Origin: Arion vulgaris | Taxonomy: Eukaryota > Mollusca > Gastropoda > Stylommatophora > Arionidae | Direction of reading: 5' to 3' | DNA length: 64,000 nt | NCBI GenBank assembly: GCA_020796225.1 | Contig: CM036756.1 | Span: 47,285,363-47,349,362, forward strand | Shown here: in pieces, positions 11,393-20,647 of the stretch | Position numbering within the stretch: the stretch's first letter is position 1 | How the letters are laid out: every line of letters starts with the position of its first letter | Notes under the pieces: model-generated | What the model saw: only the letters and a program-made list of their open reading frames with translations | Database searches by the model: none | Told to the model about the DNA's origin: nothing | Made by a program: the position numbers and the translations under genes

Positions 11393-11393
<1 letters not shown>

Positions 11394-11432
<39 letters not shown>
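11394..11432. repeat. (GATT)n microsatellite
   Basis: About nine tandem copies of the tetranucleotide at the junction between SINE S2 and dispersed repeat D1. It is probably the tail of the D1 copy read on the minus strand. Confidence 0.95.
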
Positions 11433-11433
<1 letters not shown>

Positions 11434-11600
11434 ATGACCATCATCATTGCACTTCGGTGAGTAACTATGTGTGCTGAGATCTCTTTCTTGAGATCACATT
11501 GAAGATCTCCGCGTGTGCTGAGATCTTTTTCTGAAGTACATCGTGAAGATCTCCGTGGCAGTCCACGGACTCCGTAGCACCGGCGAGGACCTCTGATGTT
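11433..11600 (-). repeat. Dispersed repeat D1, best copy
   Basis: SINE-like element read on the minus strand, from ctcgccggtgctacggagtc through two related agatctcagcacac blocks to gatgatggtcatat and a (CAAT)n tail. Partial relatives lie at 3113-3240 and 8890-9027. No box A/B pair is clear, so its class is uncertain. Confidence 0.5.
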
Positions 11601-11852
11601 ATTTAGTAGATGGCAAAATACTTTATATGAATTTTTATTATTTTTATACTATACTTATGAACTCTAAATTCTCCTCAGGATTTTTCAAGGTGTGTATTAT
11701 CCAACTCTATAGTATTTTCTTTTCATCCTCACACATAAAAAGATACCCATGAATACTACAGAAAATCTTATAAGAACTATTTTTTGGCCAACATTATACT
11801 ATAAATGTCAAGCATAATCGGTGACATGAGATATCGATAGAAAATCATAACA

Positions 11853-12055
11853 ACAGTAATGAGATGTCTTAGAAGAGCTGCATCAGTAACAATGAGATAA
11901 TATATAATTAGAAATGTAGAAATCAGAAGAAGACTACGAATGAAATCAGTTATTCAAGTCATAAAATATCAACCTGACAAGAATGTCATAGTATTGTCTA
12001 CCATTGAAATCCAGAAAAAAAAATATAATGTATGCAGACCTATAGGAAGATCACT
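11853..12055 (+). mobile_element. LINE polyprotein C-terminal fragment
   Basis: The plus strand reads VMRCLRRAASVTMR, stop, YIIRNVEIRRRLRMKSVIQV, closely following the usual EMRFLRRxxGVTxRDRIRNEDIRRRLxxxPVIxxI block. One in-frame stop and loss of similarity after about 60 codons mark it as decayed. It meets another LINE fragment of opposite strand head-on at 12056. Confidence 0.75.
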
Positions 12056-12440
12056 TAAGAGATCATCATCATCATCATCATCATCAAATAGCTTGTCCTG
12101 AGCAGAACTTTGCCAACAGTTCTTCGGAATGTCTCTCTCTCATAGGCTAGATGTTTCGTCTCTGCAGCCGTCATGTTCAAACCACCAGTTACACAATGAA
12201 CCCGTCTTCTCCGTTGTCTTATTCTTCTCCTCTTTGTCGGTATGTCTCCTTCGCTGATGATCTTCTCCAGCCCCTCGTGTCTTTTTATATGTCTAAAATA
12301 CCTCAATTTTCTCTTTCTTATTTGTAGCATTAGCCAGTTTTCTTTGATTTTGAATTCTTTCTGGATATATCTATTTGTTTTCTTCTCTGTACAAGATATA
12401 TGGAGGACTCTTCTGTAGCATTTATATTCAAAAGCACTTA
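12056..12440 (-). mobile_element. LINE polyprotein C-terminus with (GAT)n tail
   Basis: Reading down the minus strand from 12440: AFEYKCYRRVLHIS, then IRKRKLRYFRHIKRHEGLEK, a basic KRRRIRQRRRR stretch, and AAETKHLAYERETFRRTV. This is the standard order in the C-terminal part of non-LTR retrotransposon ORF2 (CYRRxLxIxW, RxLxYFGHIxR, GRQRRRW, LAxxRxxFRR). It ends in a (GAT)n microsatellite at 12062-12086, which is its 3' tail. There is no catalytic domain. Confidence 0.87.
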
Positions 12441-12956
12441 TATCTTTTTCCCGAAGAGATAGAGTTACAAAATCTTGTTACAAAATAGAGTTACAAACAC
12501 TTTTATAGAAATAAACACAAATTTACAAATGACATTAGACAAATTTGCATAGACAATCCTTACGTCTCTCCCAACATTTCCTTTCAGTAAGATCGAGGTA
12601 GAAAAGAAGAAGAAGAAGAACTCATTGACAACAATGTACATACCAGGATGACCTTTAAAAATAAATAACATTTCTCGTAAAAGAATAAGGTAACTTTAGC
12701 AATAGCACCAAAAGCATTCATTATTGATTAGCTATTCACGTCAACATGAGTAATATCATAAGATATGGAATAAAGAAAGATAACAAAAACAACCATAGAA
12801 ACTTAACTTATATAAAAGACAGCAGACTTTAAAGTTTAACTGATATAACTTGAAATATGATTTCTGCCTACTTGAAGTTTCTAAATGAGATGTCATTGAA
12901 TGAAACCAATGAGAAAACAACTATATACTTAAAAAGCCACTTTCCATACGTGGTTT
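12441..12956. other. AT-rich spacer
   Basis: No supported gene. A short (GAA)n run lies near 12605-12620. Small frames at 12465-12671 and 12857-13060 show no domain. Confidence 0.4.
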
Positions 12957-13055
12957 CTTTTATCTACATCAAACCAAAGTCATTCATTTTCCATCTACAT
13001 CAAATCAAAGTCATTCATTTTCCATCTACATCAAACCAAAGTCATTCATTTTCCA
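12957..13055. repeat. Short tandem repeat, 31-bp unit, 3 copies
   Basis: Three copies of a unit containing catctacatcaaaccaaagt and cattcattttcc, differing by single substitutions. Confidence 0.93.
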
Positions 13056-13394
13056 ACTAAATGTGCTTGGTTCAAGTATAAATGAAATCAGCATCCATGT
13101 ATTTTTATGGTATTATATAAGTATTGGACGCGTGATATATACTTTCTTTGCTACTATAAATACACGATTTGCTTTCTATAGACGAGATTCAATTATAGTG
13201 CAAATTTGTTTGATAAGCTGTTGCACAAGACTGAAGGATAAATGGTTGCTTTATTCAAAACTTTCAAGTTGGTCATCAAATTTTGCAAGCGCAATCAAGA
13301 GGAACATACTGTTATAGTAAAGAAACCCATACAAGAAAGCTACTATCTACGTGACAATTTGCATATGTAAATTTGTCTTTGTCTTTTCTTTATC
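13056..13394. other. Single-copy spacer
   Basis: An 84-codon frame (13063-13317) has no recognisable domain and AT-rich composition. I do not call it a gene. Confidence 0.35.
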
Positions 13395-13421
13395 TAACCC
13401 TGTTTTTTTGTCTCACATCGT

Positions 13422-13982
13422 CAGGATAGGAAGAGATAAATAGAGTAGCCACTTGTGTGTGCTTCGTACATAGTGTCTTTCACTGCCTCTGTTATTTCTT
13501 TCAGGATAGGAAGAGATAAATAGAGTAGCCACTTGTGTGTGCTTCGTACATAGTGTCTTTCACTGCCTCTGTTATTTCTTTCAGGATAGGAAGAGATAAA
13601 TAGAGTAGCCACTTGTGTGTGCTTCGTACATAGTGTCTTTCACTGCCTCTGTTATTTCTTTCAGGATAGGAAGAGATAAATAGAGTAGCCACTTGTGTGT
13701 GCTTCGTACATAGTGTCTTTCACTGCCTCTGTTATTTCTTTCAGGATAGGAAGAGATAAATAGAGTAGCCACTTGTGTGTGCTTCGTACATAGTGTCTTT
13801 CACTGCCTCTGTTATTTCTTTCAGGATAGGAAGAGATAAATAGAGTAGCCACTTGTGTGTGCTTCGTACATAGTGTCTTTCACTGCCTCTGTTATTTCTT
13901 TCAGGATAGGAAGAGATAAATAGAGTAGCCACTTGTGTGTGCTTCGTACATAGTGTCTTTCACTGCCTCTGTTATTTCTTTG
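13422..13982. repeat. Tandem array, 80-bp unit, 7 copies, essentially identical
   Basis: The unit begins caggataggaagagataaat and ends ctctgttatttcttt. I see no difference between the copies, so this expansion is very recent or actively homogenised. It is homologous to a single 80-bp segment at 19371-19450. Confidence 0.97.
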
Positions 13983-13983
13983 A

Positions 13984-14045
13984 TTTCCCTTTTGTGTGAA
14001 CGACCTTTTGTGTGAACGACCTTTTGTGTGAACGACCTTTTGTCC
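13984..14045. repeat. Short tandem repeat, 16-bp unit, 3-4 copies
   Basis: Copies of ttttgtgtgaacgacc directly beside the 80-bp array. A second, independent tandem duplication within the same LINE remnant. Confidence 0.93.
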
Positions 14046-14429
14046 TGTATCCACTGTATCTGAGTAGAATTGCCATTTAAGACACACTAGCTGTTGGTAA
14101 TCTGCTTATATGGCCGAACCATTTAATTTGTTATTTCTTGAGGAATTTCATTACTGAAATGGTACTCACTTTTTTCCTGATGTATTGGTTTCTAAACCGG
14201 TCTATGAAAGATATGTTGTCTAAATGAAATACGGTCTATGAAATATATGTTGTCTAAATGAAGTAACTACAAAACGTATCAGATTATGAAAAAGACTGAC
14301 AGTGATTCATAACAAGGTTAACAACTTTGTACCCAGAAAAGTTATTACAGAAGACTGTGCACACGATCAATATAGTCATCTGTGTAGAACATACAAGTAG
14401 AACAGTGTAAGTTGATGGTTAATTTCTAT

Positions 14430-14815
14430 CATACCGTTATACGTTACATAGGGCCTGCAAGCAATGTCTTCATACCGCTCTATCCTGCGCAACTCGCCCA
14501 GTCTCCTCCATGGAACTGAAACCGATATTTCTTGCCTCTCAGCAAAGCTTGTTTCAGAGTCTCCTTAGGTCGTTCTCTTTCTTGAACCCTTTGCATCCCA
14601 CTTCAATGCCAGCTTTGATATTCGTTGATCATTTCCTTCTCAAGGTGTGCCCAACATATATCCATCTTCTCCTTCTTATAACGGTTGTTACTAGTGGTTG
14701 ACCAGACATTTCTCTGATTTCATCACTTATCCTGAATTCGTTCCATTATATATTCATTATTTTTCGCAGACATCTATTTTCAAATGCATTCAACTTGCTT
14801 GTTTAATATATATAT
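14430..14815 (-). mobile_element. LINE ORF2 C-terminal remnant
   Basis: From 14815 down, the minus strand reads KLNAFENRCLRKIMNI, WNEFRISDEIREMSGQPLVT, TVIRR, a region corresponding to KMxWxGHxLRKE, then ERPKETLKQALLRG and finally blocks like FHGGDW and CNVE. The order matches the domain after the reverse transcriptase palm through to the C-terminus. Several frameshifts and stops are present. There is no catalytic core. Confidence 0.75.
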
Positions 14816-15055
14816 AAATAAATGAACCATGTTTCATACCTGGAAGTATCTTGGGTAATGCGATATTAGACTCTCATTTTTCAATGACCCTCAGCACACG
14901 ATGGTTTAGGCAGTCAACAGCACGCCACCATCTTTATTTCACAGTGGCACTCAATTGAGGCTGGTTCGAGCAGACGTTACGTTCGGAAAAATATTTCACG
15001 CTCCCTGTGGAATTGAATTTAACCAGGACTACGCGGTTGAAAATCGAGTTCACTA
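14816..15055. other. Spacer
   Basis: Contains a short (TA)n run near 14800-14815. No gene or element recognised. Confidence 0.35.
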
Positions 15056-15424
15056 ACTCTCTCTCCCCACTCCCCGCCACTCCCTTTCTCTCTCTCCCCC
15101 ATCCCCCACTCCCTTTCTCTCTCTCTCTCCCCTCCCCCACTCCGTTTCTCTCTCTCTTCCCCCTCCCCGCACTCCCTTTATCTCTCTCCCCCTCCCCACT
15201 CCCTTTCTCTCGCTCTCTCTCCCTCCCCACTCCCTTTCTCTCTCTCCCCTCCCCCACTCCCTTTCTTGCTCTCTCTCCCCTCCCCACTCCCTTTCTTGCT
15301 CTCTCTCTCCCCTCCCCACTCCCTTTCTCTCTCTCCCCTCCCCACTCCCTTTCTCTCTCCCCTCCCCACTCCCTTTCTCTCTCTCCCTCCCCCACTCCCT
15401 TTCTCTCTCTCTCTCTCTCTCCTG
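15056..15424. repeat. Polypyrimidine/polypurine tract, imperfect ~27-bp repeats
   Basis: About 370 bp almost entirely C and T on the plus strand, built of imperfect repeats of cactccctttctctctct and cccctcc. The strand asymmetry makes it a candidate for triplex (H-DNA) formation. Frames on both strands (Ser/Pro/Leu-rich plus, Gly/Arg/Glu-rich minus) are compositional artefacts. Confidence 0.93.
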
Positions 15425-15867
15425 TATATACAGGGCCGTGACGTGCTATGATACAGAGAGGCGGTAGCATCAGGCGGAACCGTAAAGGAAGGGGAGGGGG
15501 GCGCGACATAAGCAACGAAATCAAAAACACAATTGAAGGTTATTTAAAAGAAAGAACATTTAAGGTGCGGCATTGCGAAGACTTGCATCATACTGAGAAA
15601 ATATACCGCATGGCCCTTGCGTGTATATGTATATTGGCAGTTTTACGATAATATTGACAGATGTTCATTGCTACAGTTTCTATATCAAATTGAAAGTAAG
15701 TCATATTCAGTTGGGGCTACAAGTAAAGTGGCCATATTCAGTTGTGTGAACTGAGACTTAGTTGAAGGCAAGGAGATACGAACCCGGTTTGTTTTGATGC
15801 CAAAGCAAGCACTTCAATCATTGACCTATGTCTGCTCTCAATACTGTTATAGGTATGAGAGCATTAG
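15425..15867. other. Spacer with a weak tRNA-like segment on the minus strand
   Basis: No gene supported. At 15778-15835 the minus strand has taggtcaatgattgaag and gggttcgtatctcc, weakly resembling RNA polymerase III boxes A and B of a tRNA-derived SINE. No second copy of it was noticed in the window. Confidence 0.3.
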
Positions 15868-16078
15868 TTGGCATCTTTACTTCTATGTAAGCGATAGTGT
15901 GTAGTACCTTTACTTCTATGTAAGCGATAGTGTGTAGTGCCTTTATTTTTCTATGTATAGTAGCGATAGTGTGTAGCACCTTTACTTCTATGTAAGCGAT
16001 AGTGTGTAGCACCTTTACTTCTATGTAAGCGATAGTGTGTAGCACCTTTACTTCTATGTAAGCGATAGTGTGTAAGCT
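15868..16078. repeat. Tandem array, 33-bp unit, about 6 copies
   Basis: The unit contains acctttacttctatgtaagc and gatagtgtgtagc. One copy has a small insertion (tttctatgtatagtagcg). The unit is a multiple of three, so the 91-codon minus-strand frame at 15818-16093 is mostly repeat. Confidence 0.94.
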
Positions 16079-16530
16079 GTGCTTTAAAGACATAAAAAAT
16101 ACAATTCATGAAATAACGGATGTGACTAGCAAGGTCAATATGTGTCCAGAAAAATTGTCCACAATAGTTTCATAGTATCCTAGATACAATGTTAATATCT
16201 TGTGTCCTGATGTGTCTCTTCAGAAGTTCAGCTCTAAACCTTTTTTTTAAAAATTAATTTCTACTTTCTCCGAATTGCTATCCATAGTTTTCTGTTCACA
16301 GAAATAAACTCCAATAGCTTTATCATGTATATCTCTCTAGCAGGCATCCTTATCTTGAAGTGGAGGAAGATCACCAGATCACCTGTCTGTCTACAATTCC
16401 CACAAGAGAAGGTATTCTGTCATTCTGTCAACAGCCTGAGTCTGTGAAGTATGAGCATAAAAATATTGTTGTATGAATTGTTCTTCTTACAACCTCATTG
16501 TTGGTGAACTTATCCTGTCACCTTCGTTTA
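16079..16530. other. Single-copy spacer
   Basis: About 450 bp without recognisable coding or element structure. Confidence 0.4.
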
Positions 16531-16534
16531 CTAG

Positions 16535-16753
16535 CCCTTTAGCTGCTAAGGACGTGTATAGACGTTTTCCCCATTCACTGCTAAAAACGCATTAACACTT
16601 CTGTTATTATCTCTCCTCTGTGGGCTAAAGACATGTTAACACGTTATACATTTCTACTGTCACTGCTATAGGCGTACATTCATGTCTGCGACCCAGAAGC
16701 TACGAGTAGCTATTTTTAGCTCCGTCTACGGAAAGTATGTGGCAGCGAAAGGG
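16535..16753 (+). mobile_element. 219-bp MITE, family M1, copy 1
   Basis: Short non-coding element with terminal inverted repeats: left ccctttagctgcta, right end (minus strand) ccctttcgctgcc. It is flanked on both sides by ctag (16531-16534 and 16754-16757). A second copy of exactly the same length, opposite orientation and clear overall similarity lies at 42842-43060, there flanked by ttaa. The CCCTTT-type terminus with TTAA target sites is typical of piggyBac-like elements. Inside are several ctaaagacgt/gttaacac-like subrepeats. Confidence 0.88.
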
Positions 16754-16757
16754 CTAG

Positions 16758-17037
16758 AGTCGATGTTGTCTCTGACTTTCAGTCTATCCTACTGAAGATC
16801 CAGAATAACCGGTTGTGGTATTGGTAGGTGTCGTCTTATAGAGGTTGTCAACATCTAGAGTCTAGAGGCACAAGTAGATCTACCGTCCTGGCATGGGGAT
16901 GTACAATCAGAGAGCCGACAGGCTTGCCTCAGAAGCATTCACTGTCATGGAGTTCAGAATGGATAAAGGGGTTGTTTTTCGATTTAAATTACAAATTGAT
17001 TTTTTCTATCCAATTAAGATTTAAAATTTTTTAATAA
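16758..17037. other. Single-copy spacer
   Basis: A 68-codon frame (16828-17034) has no recognised domain. Nothing supported. Confidence 0.35.
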
Positions 17038-17218
17038 AATCCAGAAATTGAAGGAGTTTGAAATTATATGTTGTACAAGTAGAATTGGAAATTGAAGGAG
17101 TTTGAAATTATATGTTTACAAGTAGAATTGGAAATTGAAGGAGTTTGAAATTATATGTTGTACAAGTAGAATTGGAAATTGAAGGAGTTTGAAATTATAC
17201 GTTTTACAAGTAGAATTG
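17038..17218. repeat. Tandem array, 44-bp unit, 4 copies
   Basis: The unit contains gaaattgaaggagtttgaaa and tgtacaagtagaattg. Copies differ by one or two bases (atgttgtac, atgtttac, acgttttac). Confidence 0.95.
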
Positions 17219-17406
17219 GATTCCTGAGATGTATAGAGGGGAGGAGTGTTTTAACCAGTAAGCCACAGGAACCATCAGTATGCATAACCTTCGATATCCG
17301 GGTATGCACGGAGTGCTCTGACGTCGGATCAGTAACCAGTAACCAATCTTGCCACAGAATGCAAGGACGTCTTCGATGTCACCTCGCAGTGGATGCTGTT
17401 TATGCG

Positions 17407-19346
17407 TTTCTCCTTGTGCAAGTAGGTAGGCCATGTTATACTATACAAATAAGTGTACTGTGGACACATGCCTGGTATATACTTTCTTTTCTCCTTGTGC
17501 AAGTAGGTAGGCCATGTTATACTATACAAATAAGTGTACTGTGGACACATGCCTGGTATATACTTTCTTTTCTCCTTGTGCAAGTAGGTAGGCCATGTTA
17601 TACTATACAAATAAGTGTACTGTGGACACATGCCTGGTATATACTTTCTTTTCTCCTTGTGCAAGTAGGTAGGCCATGTTATACTATACAAATAAGTGTA
17701 CTGTGGACACATGCCTGGTATATACTTTCTTTCTCCTTTGCAAGTAGGTAGGCCATGTTATACTATACAAATAAGTGTACTGTGGACACATGCCTGGTAT
17801 ATACTTTCTTTTCTCCTTGTGCAAGTAGGTAGGCCATGTTATACTATACAAATAAGTGTACTGTGGACACATGCCTGGTATATACTTTCTTTTCTCCTTG
17901 TGCAAGTAGGTAGGCCATGTTATACTATACAAATAAGTGTACTGTGGACACATGCCTGGTATATACTTTCTTTTCTCCTTGTGCAAGTAGGTAGGCCATG
18001 TTATACTATACAAATAAGTGTACTGTGGACACATGCCTGGTATATACTTTCTTTTCTCCTTGTGCAAGTAGGTAGGCCATGTTATACTATACAAATAAGT
18101 GTACTGTGGACACATGCCTGGTATATACTTTCTTTTCTCCTTGTGCAAGTAGGTAGGCCATGTTATACTATACAAATAAGTGTACTGTGGACACATGCCT
18201 GGTATATACTTTCTTTTCTCCTTGTGCAAGTAGGTAGACCATGTTATACTATACAAATAAGTGTACTGTGGACACATGCCTGGTATATACTTTCTTTCTC
18301 CTTGTCAAGTAGGTAGGCCATGTTATACTATACAAATAAGTGTACTGTGGACACATGCCTGGTATATACTTTCTTTTCTCCTTGTGCAAGTAGGTAGGCC
18401 ATGTTATACTATACAAATAAGTGTACTGTGGACACATGCCTGGTATATACTTTCTTTTCTTCTTGTGCAAGTAGGTAGGCCATGTTATACTATACAAATA
18501 AGTGTACTGTGGACACATGCCTGGTATATACTTTCTTTTCTCCTTGTGCAAGTAGGTAGACCATGTTATACTATACAAATAAGTGTACTGTGGACACATG
18601 CCTGGTATATACTTTCTTTTCTCCTTGTGCAAGTAGGTAGGCCATGTTATACTATACAAATAAGTGTACTGTGGACACATGCCTGGTATATACTTTCTTT
18701 TCTCCTTGTGCAAGTAGGTAGGCCATGTTATACTATACAAATAAGTGTACTGTGGACACATGCCTGGTATATACTTTCTTTTCTCCTTGTGCAAGTAGGT
18801 AGACCATGTTATACTATACAAATAAGTGTACTGTGGACACATGCCTGGTATATACTTTCTTTTCTCCTTGTGCAAGTAGGTAGGCCATGTTATACTATAC
18901 AAATAAGTGTACTGTGGACACATGCCTGGTATATACTTTCTTTCTCCTTGCAAGTAGGTAGGCCATGTTATACTATACAAATAAGTGTACTGTGGACACA
19001 TGCCTGGTATATACTTTCTTTTCTCCTTGTGCAAGTAGGTAGGCCATGTTATACTATACAAATAAGTGTACTGTGGACACATGCCTGGTATATACTTTCT
19101 TTTCTCCTTGTGCAAGTAGGTAGGCCATGTTATACTATACAAATAAGTGTACTGTGGACACATGCCTGGTATATACTTTCTTTTCTCCTTGTGCAAGTAG
19201 GTAGGCCATGTTATACTATACAAATAAGTGTACTGTGGACACATGCCTGGTATATACTTTCTTTTCTCCTTGTGCAAGTAGGTAGGCCATGTTATACTAT
19301 ACAAATAAGTGTACTGTGGACACATGCCTGGTATATACTTTCTTTC
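17407..19346. repeat. Tandem array, 81-bp unit, about 24 copies
   Basis: The unit contains caagtaggtaggccatgtta, gtgtactgtggacacatgcc and tatactttcttttctccttg. Copies are nearly identical. Rare variants (gtagacc for gtaggcc; loss of a few bases in the ttctccttgtg part near 17735, 18300 and 18945) break it into sub-blocks. As 81 bp is 27 codons, long frames are open on both strands (up to 372 codons). They are not genes. The array stops abruptly at the 3' end of a LINE remnant (19348). Confidence 0.97.
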
Positions 19347-19347
19347 T

Positions 19348-19610
19348 CAATACTGTTTTACCTCACAGCGTCAGGATAAGAAGAGATTTCTAGAACGAGC
19401 CCTTATGAGGGCTTCATAAATAGTGTCTTTCGTCGCCTCCGTTATTTTTATGGTCCACCTTTTGGCAGTACGACATGCTTTGTAGGTCGCAGTGGTACTA
19501 TTCTTTGCTCCTCTTGCAAGCCCCATCAACACATAAGCTGAACAATTTGTCAAGATATGTGCATGGACAAAATGTCCTAACCGCTTCTGGTTTCTATACA
19601 GATCCATGAA
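19348..19610 (-). mobile_element. LINE C-terminal remnant, single-copy relative of the 80-bp array
   Basis: The minus strand is open from 19787 to 19371. Its C-terminal part reads QKRLGHFVHAHILTNCSAYV, CRTAKRWTIKITEATKDTIY and EALIRARSRNLFLS, resembling the GHF/GHV, KRWxDxIxEAT and AxxR blocks at the end of LINE polyproteins. The N-terminal half of the frame has no recognisable similarity. The last 80 bp are homologous to the repeat unit at 13422-13982. Confidence 0.55.
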
Positions 19611-20242
19611 TAGCCTATCAAGAATCTCGAAAGAATGCTTAATTATAGACAAACTTGTCAATCGTACTGCTAAACTTCTAAAAGTATACCAAATCAACAT
19701 CGCTGTAATTTTAGTAATTACATATAATGAAAATCTTACAGCACTAAAGGTTTGGGTTGGCAAAAAATACTTTAGGAAGGTCGTCACTGTTACCTACATA
19801 AAAATGTAAGGAACAATAATTTCTGCCAAGTGGATGTTTTTATATCGGTCGGTAACGATGATCACGAATTTTGGAACGAATTATAATATCCCCTGCATGT
19901 CCTTAGTCTGAAAACAAAATGTATTTGACCTCTTTTGATAAGAATTTGGTTTGGTTCCAAGAGAAGGACATGGATACGGGAAATGGTTTCTTGGAAAATG
20001 TACATGAAGAGAGACAGCAAATGTTCAAATATGGGATAAATGCCACACATCAAACAGTTTTACTTTCATATACTACTCCTGCAGCCAGCCATTTATCGGT
20101 TAAACATTACAATGAGAAGATAATATGATATAAATGATATCATCAAGAGATGGATATTTTTGTACAAGCAGTCATAACTTTTATATCAAACCAAGGAAAT
20201 AATGTATCTAAAATATTTGGTCATTTCACACTACTGATGTAT
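19611..20242. other. Single-copy spacer
   Basis: Several short frames on both strands (60-70 codons) without recognisable domains. No feature supported. Confidence 0.35.
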
Positions 20243-20421
20243 CGTGTTGAGAAGTTACACTGGGGTTTCATAGCTAGCGCGCATGATGGAGTCGTTGCCG
20301 AGGGAAGCAGAGCATACATGACAACAACTTCCAGTATGAGTGATGGAGGTTGGGGTTGTTACTACTGCGCTCCAGTTGCTCTCTGGGACAGTTTACTGAA
20401 GTCGTTCAAGTGGGCTGTGAT
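20243..20421 (+). repeat. Dispersed repeat D2, copy 1
   Basis: Contains gagaagttacactggggttt, gagcatacatgacaac, acttccagtatgag and atggaggttgggg. The same words in the same order occur at 30478-30640. It is an interspersed element of unknown class. A SINE (S1) has inserted into its right part. Confidence 0.65.
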
Positions 20422-20634
20422 TTTTTAAATATTTTTTTCCCGATCCAGAAGCACTTGAGCTGAAAGCTCTTCAGCTCGGTGTCATGGACATCGTAACCCT
20501 TCGGCTCGGTGCCACGAACACCGTAAATCTGGGGAACCTGTAGCTTTTCTGCCAGTCCACGGAGTTGAGCCCGCACTTACAGAGGACTAGTCACCCGTAG
20601 TTTAACGCGCTACGAACACGCTGGACACGAGGGC
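20422..20634 (-). mobile_element. tRNA-derived SINE, family S1, copy 1, with 13-bp target-site duplication
   Basis: The element lies on the minus strand. The tRNA-like head is at the right (cgtagcgcgttaaac as box A, gggctcaactccgtgg as box B). The body contains the paired phrases cggtgttcgtggcaccgagc and gatgtccatgacaccgagct, and an A-rich tail is at the left (T-run on plus). It is flanked by the perfect repeat agtgggctgtgat at 20409-20421 and 20635-20647, the signature of LINE-mediated insertion. Confidence 0.93.
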
Positions 20635-20647
20635 AGTGGGCTGTGAT

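Larger units (their letters stand above)
13395..14220 (-). mobile_element. LINE C-terminal remnant amplified into a minisatellite
   Basis: From 14220 downward the minus strand has decayed blocks that can be read as a GHI-type region (EIPQEITN, MVRPYKQITNS). It then enters the 80-bp array, whose unit reads ITEAVKDTMYEAHTSGYS. The homologous single copy at 19370-19450 reads ITEATKDTIYEALIRARSRN, resembling the '(K/R)RWxDxIxEATxxTIYEAxxxARxR' tail of LINE ORF2. The sequence beyond the array (ctgtttttttgtctcaca at 13398) matches the flank at 19352 (ctgttttacctcaca), so both share a 3' end. Confidence 0.55.

Noticed and set aside
15007..15530. Proline/serine-rich or Gly-Arg-Glu-rich protein
   Set aside because: The frames come from the polypyrimidine tract and exist on both strands.
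17179..19379. Long frames of 190-372 codons on both strands
   Set aside because: Translation of the 81-bp unit in both directions; the frame breaks where units lost a few bases.
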